Shown: piece by piece, positions 16,382 to 24,600 of the stretch
Layout of the letters: the number at the start of each line of letters is the position of its first letter
How positions within the stretch are numbered: the first letter of the stretch is position 1
From: Methyloligella sp050110875
Lineage (GTDB): Bacteria; Pseudomonadota; Alphaproteobacteria; Rhizobiales; Methyloligellaceae
Length of the DNA stretch: 64,000 bases
Assembly: GCA_050110875.1 (NCBI GenBank)
Contig: CP188828.1
Span: forward strand, 372,001-436,000
Direction of reading: 5' to 3'
Position numbers and translations under genes: made by a program
The notes under the pieces: generated by a model
The model's input: only the letters and a program-made list of their open reading frames with translations
Told to the model about the DNA's origin: nothing
Databases searched by the model: none

Positions 16382-17548
16382 TCAGTGCGCAGATGGCGTT
16401 TCCAGCGACGGCAGGACGCTCGGGAGCGCCGTGTCGCGGCCATCGACGATTTCCTTGATGCGCGGAATGATCTTGCTCGCGATATCGTTCGAGTTGCCCG
16501 CCTCTCTCCAGCGGATGTTCTCCGAGGAGCGGAAGGGCGACGGCAGATCCCGCCTGAGCTGATAGGACAGATCCGTGGCTGTCGTCTTATCCGCCGCGGT
16601 GCCGTCGATCTGGAGAGCGTCATCGGACAAGGTGACCTTGCCCTCCTGCAAGCGGCTCAACGCGGCGAGCGCCGCCAGAGCCGCCGCCTCCCAGTTCTCC
16701 GGCGCACCGGACGCGATCACCAGTTGATCGTCCATGGCCAGCCCCCGGAATGCATTCCCCGCAAGCTCTTTCAAATGGGCGTGCATTTCGGCATTCGGGA
16801 CATTGCCGGCAAGGGTCAGGATGTTTCCGTTGAGGGCGGCGGTGAATACGAACGGTTCGGCAACAGGCGGCGCGACGGCGATTTTCTGGACGCTGAGCCC
16901 TGTCGGCAGCGGCCCGTGCAAGGATTCCTGCAACTCGGCGAAGTCGTCGGCCGTCTTGGCCTTGCCGTCGATGGTCAGAGCCGCGTCGGAAAGCCTGACA
17001 TTGCCGCTCTTGATATGGGTCAGTTGCTTGAGCGCGAAGCTGACGGCGCTCAGCCACTGCTCCTTGGGCGGCGCGCCACCGGTGATCTTCATGCCGTCAT
17101 CGATATCCAGATCGGCAAAATGCGCCTTTGCCATACCGACGATCGTACGTTGATCTTTTTCCGAAGGCACGGCGCCACGCAGCTTGATCTTGTTTTCGCT
17201 GCGGCGTGCCGTCCAACGATAGGGCTCCACCTTGGCGGCCTCTTCGGCCGCTTTCTCCGCGGCGGTTTGCTCGCCGGCACTCTCTTCCGTCCCCTTCTTG
17301 TCGGCAGCATCGGAGGCGTCAGGCTTGTCCGGCGCGGCGCGGCCGCTGGTCACGGGCTTGGACGGTTTTTGCGTTTCGGATTTGTCGGCGGGATTGGATG
17401 CATTCTCCGCGGCTTGCGCAGCGGTGGCGGCCTCAGACCGAACGGGATCGGGCTCCGCCCTGCACTGGTCGATGACCACGCCGGCTGCGAAGAGAAGAGG
17501 CAATAAACTTACGAAACCCAAAGACAACAGGGTCGGCCGAACCGACAT
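16382..17548 (-). CDS. Periplasmic protein with two BON-like repeats
   Basis: A 388-residue exported protein. A signal peptide or anchor covers residues 6-30. A long Ala/Lys/Glu-rich linker reaches about residue 115, followed by two related units of roughly 100 residues. Each unit has a BON-like strand-helix pattern (KLRGAVPSEKDQ, LTLAGNVPNAEM). Each also has a segment with G-AP---W--A---AL--L-----G-V-LSD--L-IDG. Such units precede OmpA domains in some rhizobial proteins, but no OmpA domain is present here. It lies 114 bases upstream of the repeat-tail membrane protein on the same strand, so the two may be cotranscribed. The exact function is unknown. Confidence 0.72.
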   Translation of the reverse strand: MSVRPTLLSLGFVSLLPLLFAAGVVIDQCRAEPDPVRSEAATAAQAAENASNPADKSETQKPSKPVTSGRAAPDKPDASDAADKKGTEESAGEQTAAEKAAEEAAKVEPYRWTARRSENKIKLRGAVPSEKDQRTIVGMAKAHFADLDIDDGMKITGGAPPKEQWLSAVSFALKQLTHIKSGNVRLSDAALTIDGKAKTADDFAELQESLHGPLPTGLSVQKIAVAPPVAEPFVFTAALNGNILTLAGNVPNAEMHAHLKELAGNAFRGLAMDDQLVIASGAPENWEAAALAALAALSRLQEGKVTLSDDALQIDGTAADKTTATDLSYQLRRDLPSPFRSSENIRWREAGNSNDIASKIIPRIKEIVDGRDTALPSVLPSLETPSAH

Positions 17549-17876
17549 GGATCTTCCATCCCTCCATGAGCGCTGCTTGGCTTGGGTCCCTGCCGTCCAA
17601 ACCTCCCACTTGCGCGAAGCATGGCGCAAATGAGTCCGAAATATGATTCGCATCATGCCGCCAGCGAGACGGCTGTCAACTGCGGCCAGACATTACCGCG
17701 ACAAAGGTCATGACCGCGACAAAGTCAAGGTGAAGCCGGCCCGGTTCTCCCGCAAAGAGAGACGCTTCCCCCGATGCCGGGCGGCGAACGACCCGCTCGA
17801 CCGCACCGCAGAGACTATAGGTGATGCGGCGCGGCCAAGCTAGTTGCGTCTTGTAACAATTCTTTTCGGCCGCTGG
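17549..17876. other. Intergenic region without a supported gene
   Basis: These 328 bases separate the start of the BON-like gene from the end of the DUF3096 gene. They should carry the promoter of the BON-like gene. The only structure I see is a 12-bp direct repeat, accgcgacaaag, at 17695-17706 and 17713-17724 (18-bp period). Confidence 0.5.
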
Positions 17877-18023
17877 CTACAGATGAGCCGCCAAACCGAG
17901 AATGCCGACAATGATGAGATAGATGGCGACGATATAAGCGAGCATGCGTGGCACGAGCAGAATGATGACGCCTGCGATGAGCGCAATCAGTGGATTGACG
18001 ATCGCCGGATCGAAATTTTCCAT
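17877..18023 (-). CDS. DUF3096 small membrane protein
   Basis: A 48-residue protein with two hydrophobic stretches and the sequence NPLIALIAGVIILLVPR followed by YLIIVGILGL, which is the DUF3096 pattern. I chose the ATG at 18023 because AGGGGGG lies about ten bases upstream. A longer in-frame frame extending to 18155 runs through a tandem duplication and has no family similarity there. The function of this family is unknown. Confidence 0.8.
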   Translation of the reverse strand: MENFDPAIVNPLIALIAGVIILLVPRMLAYIVAIYLIIVGILGLAAHL

Positions 18024-18363
18024 CGGAAAATCCCCCCTTTTCTGTGTCGAAAGATTGCTGCCTGATTCGTTCGGTCCGCGCCATGAGCTTAAGGCAGGCT
18101 CGCCACAATGTCGTGACCGACGTGTCGCCAGCTTTTCTCTGCAAGCCTTTCCCATCCGATTTTTCTCTGCAAGCCTTTCCCATCCGATGTCGCTTCGGAT
18201 GAAAGACGGCTGGAGGCGATGGCTACAACAGGGCTGCTTGAGATCCTATCTATAGCCAATCGCACGGTTGCTGTTTTTCTATGCAGCAAATATCCAGCGG
18301 AAGGGGCGTTCCGCAAAAGCCCGGTCCGACTGTCCGTTAGATGGAAAGAGAGGCAACGCCGGT
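18024..18363. other. Divergent intergenic region between DUF3096 and TerC genes
   Basis: These 340 bases hold no supported gene. They contain an exact 28-bp tandem duplication (listed separately) and should hold the promoters of both flanking genes. I looked for a manganese riboswitch (yybP-ykoY type) before the TerC gene and did not find its conserved core. Confidence 0.5.
18133..18188. repeat. Perfect 28-bp tandem duplication
   Basis: Bases 18133-18160 and 18161-18188 are identical. The unit begins ttttctctgcaag and ends cccatccgat. It lies in the divergent region between the DUF3096 and TerC genes and is probably a recent slippage event. Confidence 0.95.
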
Positions 18364-19059
18364 ATGTCACTGGACGATCCTTCCTTCTTGGTTGCCGTCT
18401 TCCAAATCATCTGGATCGATCTGCTGCTCTCCGGCGACAATGCCGTCGTGATCGCCTTGGCATGTCGCACGCTTCCTCCGCGTCAGCGTCTTTCCGGCCT
18501 GGTGCTCGGCACGGGCGTGGCAATCACCATGCGTGTTTCCTTCGCGGGCATCATCACGACGCTCATGACGGTGCCCTATTTGAAGATCGCCGGCGGGGGG
18601 CTGCTGCTCTGGATCGCGATCAAGCTGCTGGCCCCGGATACCGCCGCGGACGATACCGCCGTGGAATCCGGGGAGACGCTTTGGCGCGCGATCCGGATCA
18701 TCGCCGTGGCCGATATCGTGATGAGCCTGGACAATGTCATCGCAATCGCCGCCGCCGCCCGCGGCACGGTGGAGCTTTTGATCTTCGGATTGCTAGTGAG
18801 CATCCCGCTCATCATGGCCGGCGCGGCGTTGGTGCTGGCCACGGTGCAGCGCTTTCCCATCGTGATTTGGGCGGGCGCCGCCCTGCTCGGCTGGATCGCC
18901 GGGGATATCATCGTCAGCGATCCTTTCATTGCAGCCCTGCTCGATACGGCCCACCACAAGCTGATCTGGCTGTTCGCCGGGCTGACGGGGATCGCGATCG
19001 TGCTCAGCGCCGGCTATATGCTGCGGCGAAACAGACGGCCCGATCCTGATTTCGTCTAA
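18364..19059 (+). CDS. TerC family integral membrane protein (YjbE-like)
   Basis: A 231-residue membrane protein with six or seven hydrophobic segments. It has the acidic TerC signatures in the membrane: LSGDNAVVIALA (Asp25, Asn26) and MSLDNVIAIAAAA. TerC proteins are linked to metal-ion homeostasis, with manganese export shown for several members. I chose the ATG at 18364 because the in-frame upstream extension is not similar to the family. A second, different TerC protein is encoded at 43503-44237. Confidence 0.88.
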   Translation: MSLDDPSFLVAVFQIIWIDLLLSGDNAVVIALACRTLPPRQRLSGLVLGTGVAITMRVSFAGIITTLMTVPYLKIAGGGLLLWIAIKLLAPDTAADDTAVESGETLWRAIRIIAVADIVMSLDNVIAIAAAARGTVELLIFGLLVSIPLIMAGAALVLATVQRFPIVIWAGAALLGWIAGDIIVSDPFIAALLDTAHHKLIWLFAGLTGIAIVLSAGYMLRRNRRPDPDFV

Positions 19060-19075
19060 GGCGCCGGGCGTGTCC

Positions 19076-20128
19076 CTATCTCATCTGGCCCGCATGGGGG
19101 TTATAGGGACGCTTGGCGCCGCTGGGTCCGCCGGCCACGTGGTCGGCGACGAAGGCGCCGCGCTGCCCCATGGGCCGCGACCGGCCGATCGTCGTGTCTT
19201 CCGCCGTCTGCAGCTCCAGCTCGGCGTTTATCTCCGCGCCCAGAAGCACGATGTAAAACGACAGGTAGAGCCAGAAGAGCAGGATGATGACCGCGCCGAG
19301 CGAGCCATAAATGCGGTCGTAATGGGCGAAATTCGCCACGTAGAGCGAGAAGCCGCCGGAGGCGAGCAGCCAGAAGGCCGTCGCGAAGGCCGATCCCACG
19401 CTCACCCAATGCCAATTGGCCGGGCGGCGGCACGGACCGTATCGGTAGAGCAGCGCCAAGGCCAGCAAGGTGATCACGGCGAGAAAGGGCCACCGCGCGA
19501 TGCGGACGATCTGCTCGAAGGGCTCCGAGAAGCCGAGAACGTCTATCCAGGTCGGCACGTAGATAATGGCGAGCAGCATCAGCAAGCCGCCCAGGATACC
19601 GATCACGGCAAAGATCGATGCGCCGAAATAATAGCCCAGCAGGCTTCGCCGCTCCTCCTCCTCATAGGCGATGTTGAGCGCGGCGAACATGGCTTGTGCG
19701 GCGAGGCTAGTGCTCCACAGGGCAAGCCCCAAGCTGAGGGCGAGGCTATAGCCGAGGGATTGGCTGGAGGTGGCGGCGAGACGGTGTATCTGTTGCTCCA
19801 CCATCTGATAGGCCTGCTCCGGCAGCAGCGCATCGAGAATGCTGAAATGCTGCTCCACGGTGGCCGGGCTCGCCATCAGCCCGTAGAGCGAGATGAGCCC
19901 CGACAGGGCCGGGAAGATGGCGAACAGTGCATAGAACGCGCAGCCGGCCGAAACCACCGAGAGATTGTCCCGCCCCGATTCGTGCCAGACGCGATGGGCG
20001 ATCTGGATCCAGCCGATGAGCGGGATCTGGCTCGGCACCCTCGCCTTGCGGCCATAGACATCTTCCGGCTCGGGCTCCTGCTTGGCGGTCCGCGCCGGTT
20101 GCCGGGCGGCGGCGGTCTCGGTGCTCAT
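19076..20128 (-). CDS. YihY/BrkB family inner-membrane protein
   Basis: A 350-residue protein with six membrane segments and the family's conserved pieces: a region like RVWHESGRDNLSVVSAGCAFYALFA near the N terminus, and LLFWLYLSFYIVLLGAEINAELE near the C terminus. The family was once called ribonuclease BN in error; its function is unsettled. The N-terminal 40 residues and the C terminus are cytoplasmic and basic. It is convergent with the TerC gene. Confidence 0.9.
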   Translation of the reverse strand: MSTETAAARQPARTAKQEPEPEDVYGRKARVPSQIPLIGWIQIAHRVWHESGRDNLSVVSAGCAFYALFAIFPALSGLISLYGLMASPATVEQHFSILDALLPEQAYQMVEQQIHRLAATSSQSLGYSLALSLGLALWSTSLAAQAMFAALNIAYEEEERRSLLGYYFGASIFAVIGILGGLLMLLAIIYVPTWIDVLGFSEPFEQIVRIARWPFLAVITLLALALLYRYGPCRRPANWHWVSVGSAFATAFWLLASGGFSLYVANFAHYDRIYGSLGAVIILLFWLYLSFYIVLLGAEINAELELQTAEDTTIGRSRPMGQRGAFVADHVAGGPSGAKRPYNPHAGQMR

Positions 20129-20317
20129 GATGGGATAAATCTCACTCGGTGGTGTCTCGCCAGTGGCCTGATCTCCTGCCGCGCATAATGGGCCTGTTTA
20201 TCGGTAGGCTACCAGGGAAAAGGCGCGCTCCAACGATCACCGGCAAACCAAGCAATCAGGGCTTTGCCACGGCGGCCCCTTGACGCTAAACCGGCCTGGC
20301 GCTTTCTGTGCGCGTGA

Positions 20318-20407
20318 GGATGGGTGGCCGAGCGGTTGAAGGCACCGGTCTTGAAAACCGGCAGGCGCGCGAGCGTCTCGTGGGTTCGAATCCCACCCCA
20401 TCCGCCA
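20318..20407 (+). tRNA. tRNA-Ser (anticodon UGA)
   Basis: The 90-base sequence folds as a class II tRNA. The acceptor stem is GGATGGG with CCCATCC, the anticodon stem-loop is CCGGT-CTTGAAA-ACCGG with anticodon TGA, there is a long variable arm, and the T-arm is GTGGG-TTCGAAT-CCCAC. The CCA end is encoded. It reads UCA and related serine codons. A weak TTGACG box lies at 20280-20285, about 35 bases upstream. Confidence 0.97.
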
Positions 20408-20887
20408 TTAGCGCCGATTGCCCTCTATAGCTCGCTGTTGCCGCCGATCACCGCACCATCACCGTGCGGCGCTGAAAACCACCGATTCTACGCTATAGCC
20501 CGATATATCTTGAAGATCAGCGGCGGCAGCCGACTCCGATCAGGACATTCATTGGGCTTGATCGCACCACCACAAACCGGACATTAGTCGCTGGACAAAT
20601 CGCGTTGCAGGTTCTGGGAGTTTTGGAACATTGCACTTGGATGAAAGATCACTGATAGCAGCGCGGGACCGACTTCTTGAAACTGCCGTGCGGTTTTTCT
20701 CCGCTGACCCCGTTATCATAGGGCTATTTCTTGGCGGCTCGCTCGCGGCCGGCAGCGCCGACGCCTAAGAAAGAGGAAGATGATGGCCGGCGGATTATTT
20801 CGGTTCCCGACTTCGTCTTGAAAGACGGTGCCTGCTTGAAAGACGGAACCTGAGGCCCCAACTCGACCCGGCATTGAGGAGGACCAC
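20408..20887. other. Intergenic region after tRNA-Ser, no supported gene
   Basis: These 480 bases show no convincing gene. I find no integrase or repeated tRNA end, so there is no sign of an integrated element at the tRNA. Near the right end there is an 18-bp imperfect tandem duplication at 20817-20852. Confidence 0.5.
20817..20852. repeat. Imperfect 18-bp tandem duplication
   Basis: The unit cttgaaagacggtgcctg is followed directly by cttgaaagacggaacctg, differing at two positions. It lies just upstream of the SecD-P1-like gene. Confidence 0.85.
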
Positions 20888-21355
20888 ATGCGCCCGTTCA
20901 GGCCCCTTGGCGTCGTCGTTATGCTCGCCCTGCTTCTTGCAGGCGCGGCGTCTTCGCATGCGGCTCCGGAATTCCAAACCATCGAAATCAGGCTTGTCGC
21001 CCAGGAGCCCGGAGACGGTGCGGCACGGCTTGTCGAAGGAGACGCTAAGGCCTTCCATGTTGAGCCCGAGACCCTTTTGGGTCCTTCTGATTTCTCAGGC
21101 GTCGGCGATGTGGAGCGGGTCGAAGGCAAGCCTGGATTCAATGTTGCCCTCACGCCCGCCGGTGCGGCGAAGTATGAGCGAATCTCAGCCGAGAATGTCG
21201 GCAGAACCCTGGCGATTATCGTCGATGGCAAGGTCCTCATGACCCCGCGGATCCTCGATCCGGTGCGGGCGCAGGGTTTTCTCCTGACCGTGAACTCCGA
21301 GGCCGAAGCCAAGGACCTTGCTGCGAAGGTCCGGCAGGTCGTTGCTCAGGACTAG
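20888..21355 (+). CDS. Exported protein with a free-standing SecD P1-head-like domain
   Basis: A 155-residue protein with a signal peptide (about residues 1-25, ending SSHAA). The rest resembles the periplasmic P1 head subdomain of SecD: a strand-helix unit NVALTPAGAAKYERISAENVG, then RTLAIIVDGKVLMTPRI and a C-terminal helix EAKDLAAKVRQV. In SecD this domain is embedded between membrane segments; here it stands alone with no membrane part. Its role is unknown. Similar lone domains exist in Proteobacteria as uncharacterised proteins. It has its own promoter region after tRNA-Ser. Confidence 0.68.
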   Translation: MRPFRPLGVVVMLALLLAGAASSHAAPEFQTIEIRLVAQEPGDGAARLVEGDAKAFHVEPETLLGPSDFSGVGDVERVEGKPGFNVALTPAGAAKYERISAENVGRTLAIIVDGKVLMTPRILDPVRAQGFLLTVNSEAEAKDLAAKVRQVVAQD

Positions 21356-21399
21356 GGCCTCGCCCCCGCGCTTCATCTTCGGCCAGTCCAGCCCGCCCT

Positions 21400-21858
21400 C
21401 TACCGCCCTGAGGGCCGCCAGGACAGCGCCGAAAGGAGCGAGAAGCAGACGGCCAGGAACACGATCGCGGTGTTCACCGCGTGGGAATACTCCCATTGCT
21501 GCCGGAGCGTTTCCCAGTTCTCCGGGACGGTCGTCCAATTCGCCGTCACCTGGTTGGCGGGGAACGTCCAGAGCAGGAAGACGACGAACATCAGACCGAA
21601 ACAAAGCGTGGCGAGCACGGCGAACCGGAATGGCCATGGCTGCGACCGGACCAGGATTGCGAGCACGCCATTCGCGACGAGGGCGATCGGCCAGAGCCAT
21701 CCCAGGATCGCCCAGCCCGAATAGATGGCTTGGACGGTGAAATACTCGTCTTGCGGCATGCCGATCTTATTGGGCAGAGCGGCGAGATGGGCGCCCGACG
21801 GGATCAGCGCCAGCGCCGTGACGATGATGGCGAGGAACTGAATCGCTCTGACGCTCAT
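21400..21858 (-). CDS. Four-segment membrane protein of unknown function
   Basis: A 152-residue protein with four hydrophobic segments and an external tryptophan-rich loop (residues about 95-125, with NWTTVPENWETLRQQWEYSHAVN). The layout resembles DUF1772-like small membrane proteins, but I cannot confirm the family. I chose the ATG at 21858, which has GGAGG ten bases before it. It is the second gene after the GFA-family gene on the same strand. Confidence 0.65.
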   Translation of the reverse strand: MSVRAIQFLAIIVTALALIPSGAHLAALPNKIGMPQDEYFTVQAIYSGWAILGWLWPIALVANGVLAILVRSQPWPFRFAVLATLCFGLMFVVFLLWTFPANQVTANWTTVPENWETLRQQWEYSHAVNTAIVFLAVCFSLLSALSWRPSGR

Positions 21859-21966
21859 GGCAAGGCCTCCTCTTCCACAGCTCAATGAGAGCAGCAGTCA
21901 AAGGTTCCCCTCGCACACAGCTCAGCGGCCGACCGCTTGCTTCGCGGCGGTTCGGGCTATTCCCGT

Positions 21967-22386
21967 CTAACGATCCTCGTCGCCGCCGAAGGCCGCCATC
22001 ACCTCGGCGCCGGTCATGCGGGTCCGGTCGCCCGCGAAGCTGTAATAGGCCGGCTTCTCGTCGACGAAGATCTCGGTCGTGAAGGCGAAATCTTCGAGAC
22101 CGTCGAGCAGCGCTGCCGGGACGGACTGAAACCGGCCATCGACACTCCGCCACAGGATCGAGGAACCGCAGATCTTGCAGAACAGCCGTTCGCCCCATTC
22201 GGACGACCGGTAGACGCCGAGCGCTGTCTCGTCGTCGAATCGCGGCGGGCCGTCTGCCATCACACTGAGCACGGGTCCGCCGCCCCAGCGGCGGCACATG
22301 CTGCAGTGGCAACAACCGATCTCTTTCTTCGAGACTTCCGCCGAGAACCGCACCGCGCCGCATAGGCAGTGTCCTTGATGGGTCAT
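21967..22386 (-). CDS. GFA/CENP-V family protein
   Basis: A 139-residue zinc-binding protein of the glutathione-dependent formaldehyde-activating (GFA) fold. The zinc cysteines are visible in GHCLCGAVRF, CCHCSMCRRWGG and FCKICGSSILWRS. Most bacterial members are of unknown substrate; few act on S-hydroxymethyl glutathione. Two ATG codons are adjacent; I favour the second because its distance from GGAGGAG is better. Confidence 0.9.
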   Translation of the reverse strand: MTHQGHCLCGAVRFSAEVSKKEIGCCHCSMCRRWGGGPVLSVMADGPPRFDDETALGVYRSSEWGERLFCKICGSSILWRSVDGRFQSVPAALLDGLEDFAFTTEIFVDEKPAYYSFAGDRTRMTGAEVMAAFGGDEDR

Positions 22387-22593
22387 CATGTCTCCTCCGT
22401 TCCACGGTGGATCGATCAGTCTTTGCTGCTTCTTCGCCGATGTCTCATTTTCGCGTTCAGCGTTCCTGACCCGTCAGCCTCCCGATTATATTTTTATTAT
22501 CAACGGCTTATTAAGTCCGAAACCGGCAAGAGATTGACCCTTGCCGAATGAAACGGGAGCCTCTCTCGCGACGAGGAAGCAAGGAGCCGATTC

Positions 22594-23013
22594 ATGTCAC
22601 GCCAATTCCGGACCACGCAAAACCGAATCCCAACGATCGTCGCATTGATGCTGACGGGGGCGATCGCCAGCGGCTCTGCCTATGCCGCCGATCCGTGCAA
22701 GGGCGTCGAGCAGACAATCACCGACGCCAAGAAGCGCGAATACTCCCAGCTGGTGGCCAAATCCATGACCGGGAAGGTCAAGCCGTCCCAGGTCGGGCTG
22801 TCCAATGTGCTCGAAAGCGGATCCTGGAGCGCGGTCTACGCGTCCACACCTGTCGCGGACGACGGCGTGTTCTTCTTTCAGAACAAAAAGAACAAGGATG
22901 TGTGGGGTGGATGGGCCGACCCTTCGGAACGGCCCGAGCTGATCGATTGGGCGAAACAGCTGGGCGCGCCGGACGATCTGGCCCGGTGCTTCGCGCAAAT
23001 CGTCACCGAATGA
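22594..23013 (+). CDS. Small secreted protein of unknown function
   Basis: A 139-residue protein with a signal peptide (residues 1-31, ending AYAA). The mature part has two cysteines (in DPCKGVEQ and RCFAQI) that could form a disulfide, and an aromatic FFFQNKKNKDVWGGW segment. A ribosome-binding site AAGGAG precedes the ATG. It is 22 bases upstream of another small secreted protein, so the two likely form an operon. No family is recognised. Confidence 0.7.
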   Translation: MSRQFRTTQNRIPTIVALMLTGAIASGSAYAADPCKGVEQTITDAKKREYSQLVAKSMTGKVKPSQVGLSNVLESGSWSAVYASTPVADDGVFFFQNKKNKDVWGGWADPSERPELIDWAKQLGAPDDLARCFAQIVTE

Positions 23014-23035
23014 AACCTCGAGGAGGATCGCTTCG

Positions 23036-23470
23036 ATGCGGCATGTCCTGACATTTCTTACGGCTTTGCTTCTGCTCCTTGGCGCAAGCGCAACTCAAGC
23101 GATCGCCCAATCGGCGGCCGATACGAACGCCACGCTGGACGATCTGTTCGGCGATCACGCGCCCTACCAGGCCTTCTTCGAGAAGCTGAAGACGGCCGTC
23201 GCCGCGGACGACAAGGAGACGGTCGCCGCCATGGTCGACTATCCGTTCCAAGCCCGGATCGATGACAGGGCGATCAAGATCAAGGACCGGAAACATTTCG
23301 TTTCGGACTACGAGACGGTGATCACGCCGGAGGTGAAACAGGCCGTGGCCCAGCAGACTTACGGGACGCTGTTCGCCAACTGGCAGGGGGTGATGATCGG
23401 CGACGGTGAAATCTGGTTCTCCGGCATCGGCGACGACAACAAGATCAAGATCATCGCAATCAACGACTGA
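23036..23470 (+). CDS. Small periplasmic protein of unknown function
   Basis: A 144-residue protein with a clear signal peptide (residues 1-25, ending AIAQS) and the ribosome-binding site GAGGAGG. The mature part is alpha-beta in pattern, with FFEKLKTAVAADDKETVAAMVDYPFQARID and, at the end, GDGEIWFSGI followed by KIKIIAIND. This resembles a SnoaL/NTF2-like fold found in many small periplasmic proteins, but that is inference. It is probably cotranscribed with the gene before it. Confidence 0.72.
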   Translation: MRHVLTFLTALLLLLGASATQAIAQSAADTNATLDDLFGDHAPYQAFFEKLKTAVAADDKETVAAMVDYPFQARIDDRAIKIKDRKHFVSDYETVITPEVKQAVAQQTYGTLFANWQGVMIGDGEIWFSGIGDDNKIKIIAIND

Positions 23471-23492
23471 CGGAAGCAGCTCGGCGGCCGCC

Positions 23493-23885
23493 CTATTTGG
23501 CGACGAAGCCGCCCTCCGGCGCCTCGTGGGGGATCGACCAGCCGAAATAGACCTCGGCCTCCACGAGCTTTCCGCCACGCATGGTCAGGATTTCGGTGTT
23601 GCGAAAACGCCGGCCATTCGCCCTTCCTTCGTAAGTGACGAAGACCCGCTCGCCTGCCTCCACGAGATGGACGAACTCGAACTCCGAAATCGTCTCGCTA
23701 TTGGGCCAGCAACGGTCGAAATAGGCCGCCCGGTCGATGCGATTGTCGAGCGGGCTGGTGAAATGAAAGTCGTCGGCGATCAGGGCCTCGATGGCTGCCC
23801 GGTCCTTGTGGACATAGGCGAGATACACCGCCTTGACGATCGCGGCATTGGTCCCTTGCGGTGCACGGCGGTCGTCATCATGCAT
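23493..23885 (-). CDS. SnoaL-like (NTF2-fold) protein
   Basis: A 130-residue cytoplasmic protein of the NTF2-like superfamily: an N-terminal helix region with VYLAYVHKDRAAIEALIADDFHFTSPLDN, then an RAAYFDRCWP segment and strands RVFVTYEGRAN and RNTEILTMRGGKL. Such proteins are small enzymes or binding proteins, and the ligand cannot be predicted. I chose the ATG at 23885, with GGGAG seven bases before it; an in-frame GTG lies two codons earlier. It is followed in the same direction by no gene and preceded by the GST gene. Confidence 0.8.
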   Translation of the reverse strand: MHDDDRRAPQGTNAAIVKAVYLAYVHKDRAAIEALIADDFHFTSPLDNRIDRAAYFDRCWPNSETISEFEFVHLVEAGERVFVTYEGRANGRRFRNTEILTMRGGKLVEAEVYFGWSIPHEAPEGGFVAK

Positions 23886-23933
23886 GGTCACTCTCCCAGT
23901 TGTCGTCCTGCCGCCCTCCCCGCCTGCCGCTCG

Positions 23934-24590
23934 TCAATCGCGCCCCTCCGGCGCGTCGAGCGGGAACAGATGCCGGTAAGGCCGCGCCTCATCGAGGGTG
24001 CGCGCATAGCTCGGCCGCGCCAGCAATCGCGTGCGATAGGCTCTGACATGGGGGAAGCTTTCGGCGATGGGATGGGTCCAATCCGCGTAAAGCAGCGAAG
24101 GCGCGGCCGCACAATCGGCCAGGCTGAACCCCTCGCCCACCACCCATTCGCGATCCGCCATCCGGCGGTCGAGAACGGCATAAGCGGTCTCGAAGGCCGC
24201 CTTCCATTTCGCACAATCCTCGCCGTCATCAGGCTCGCGCCCGAGCGCGGCATAGACCATCCGCTGCTGGGGATAGCTGATGTAATTGTCGAAGAACCGG
24301 TCCCACATGCGCACCTCGGCCGCGGTTGCCGGATCCTCAGGGATGAGGCGAGGCCGATCCGGATAGAGGACCTCGAGATGCTCGATAATGCCGGTCGCCT
24401 CGAAGATCAGCTTTGGGCCGTCGGTCGCCACGGGAAACCGGCCGATCGGCCAGAGCGCTGCGAAGTCGCCGGCGGCCGGCTCGGTCCCGTCCAGCATTCT
24501 GGCCTCGAATGGCACGTCCTTTTCGTAGAAGGCGGTCTTCGCCTTCTGGCAATACGAGGAGAAGGGATGGAGATAGACACTCAACGTCAT
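23934..24590 (-). CDS. Glutathione S-transferase family protein
   Basis: A 218-residue two-domain GST. The N-terminal thioredoxin-fold domain starts SVYLHPFSSYCQKAKTAF, with the cis-proline segment GRFPVATDGPKLIFEATGIIEHL. The helical C-terminal domain includes EWVVGEGFSLADCAAAPSLLYADW. It may conjugate or isomerise small electrophiles. It lies ten bases after the DHFR-like reductase gene, probably in one operon controlled by the divergent HxlR regulator. Confidence 0.9.
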   Translation of the reverse strand: MTLSVYLHPFSSYCQKAKTAFYEKDVPFEARMLDGTEPAAGDFAALWPIGRFPVATDGPKLIFEATGIIEHLEVLYPDRPRLIPEDPATAAEVRMWDRFFDNYISYPQQRMVYAALGREPDDGEDCAKWKAAFETAYAVLDRRMADREWVVGEGFSLADCAAAPSLLYADWTHPIAESFPHVRAYRTRLLARPSYARTLDEARPYRHLFPLDAPEGRD

Positions 24591-24600
24591 TTGGGTCCTC

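Noticed and set aside
18189..18363. Possible yybP-ykoY manganese riboswitch before the TerC gene
   Set aside because: The conserved core of that riboswitch is not visible in the leader.
20324..20587. Open frame of 87 codons starting inside tRNA-Ser
   Set aside because: It begins in the tRNA gene and has no ribosome-binding site or family similarity.
20318..20887. Integrated element at tRNA-Ser
   Set aside because: No integrase, no repeated tRNA 3' end and no change of gene style are seen after the tRNA.
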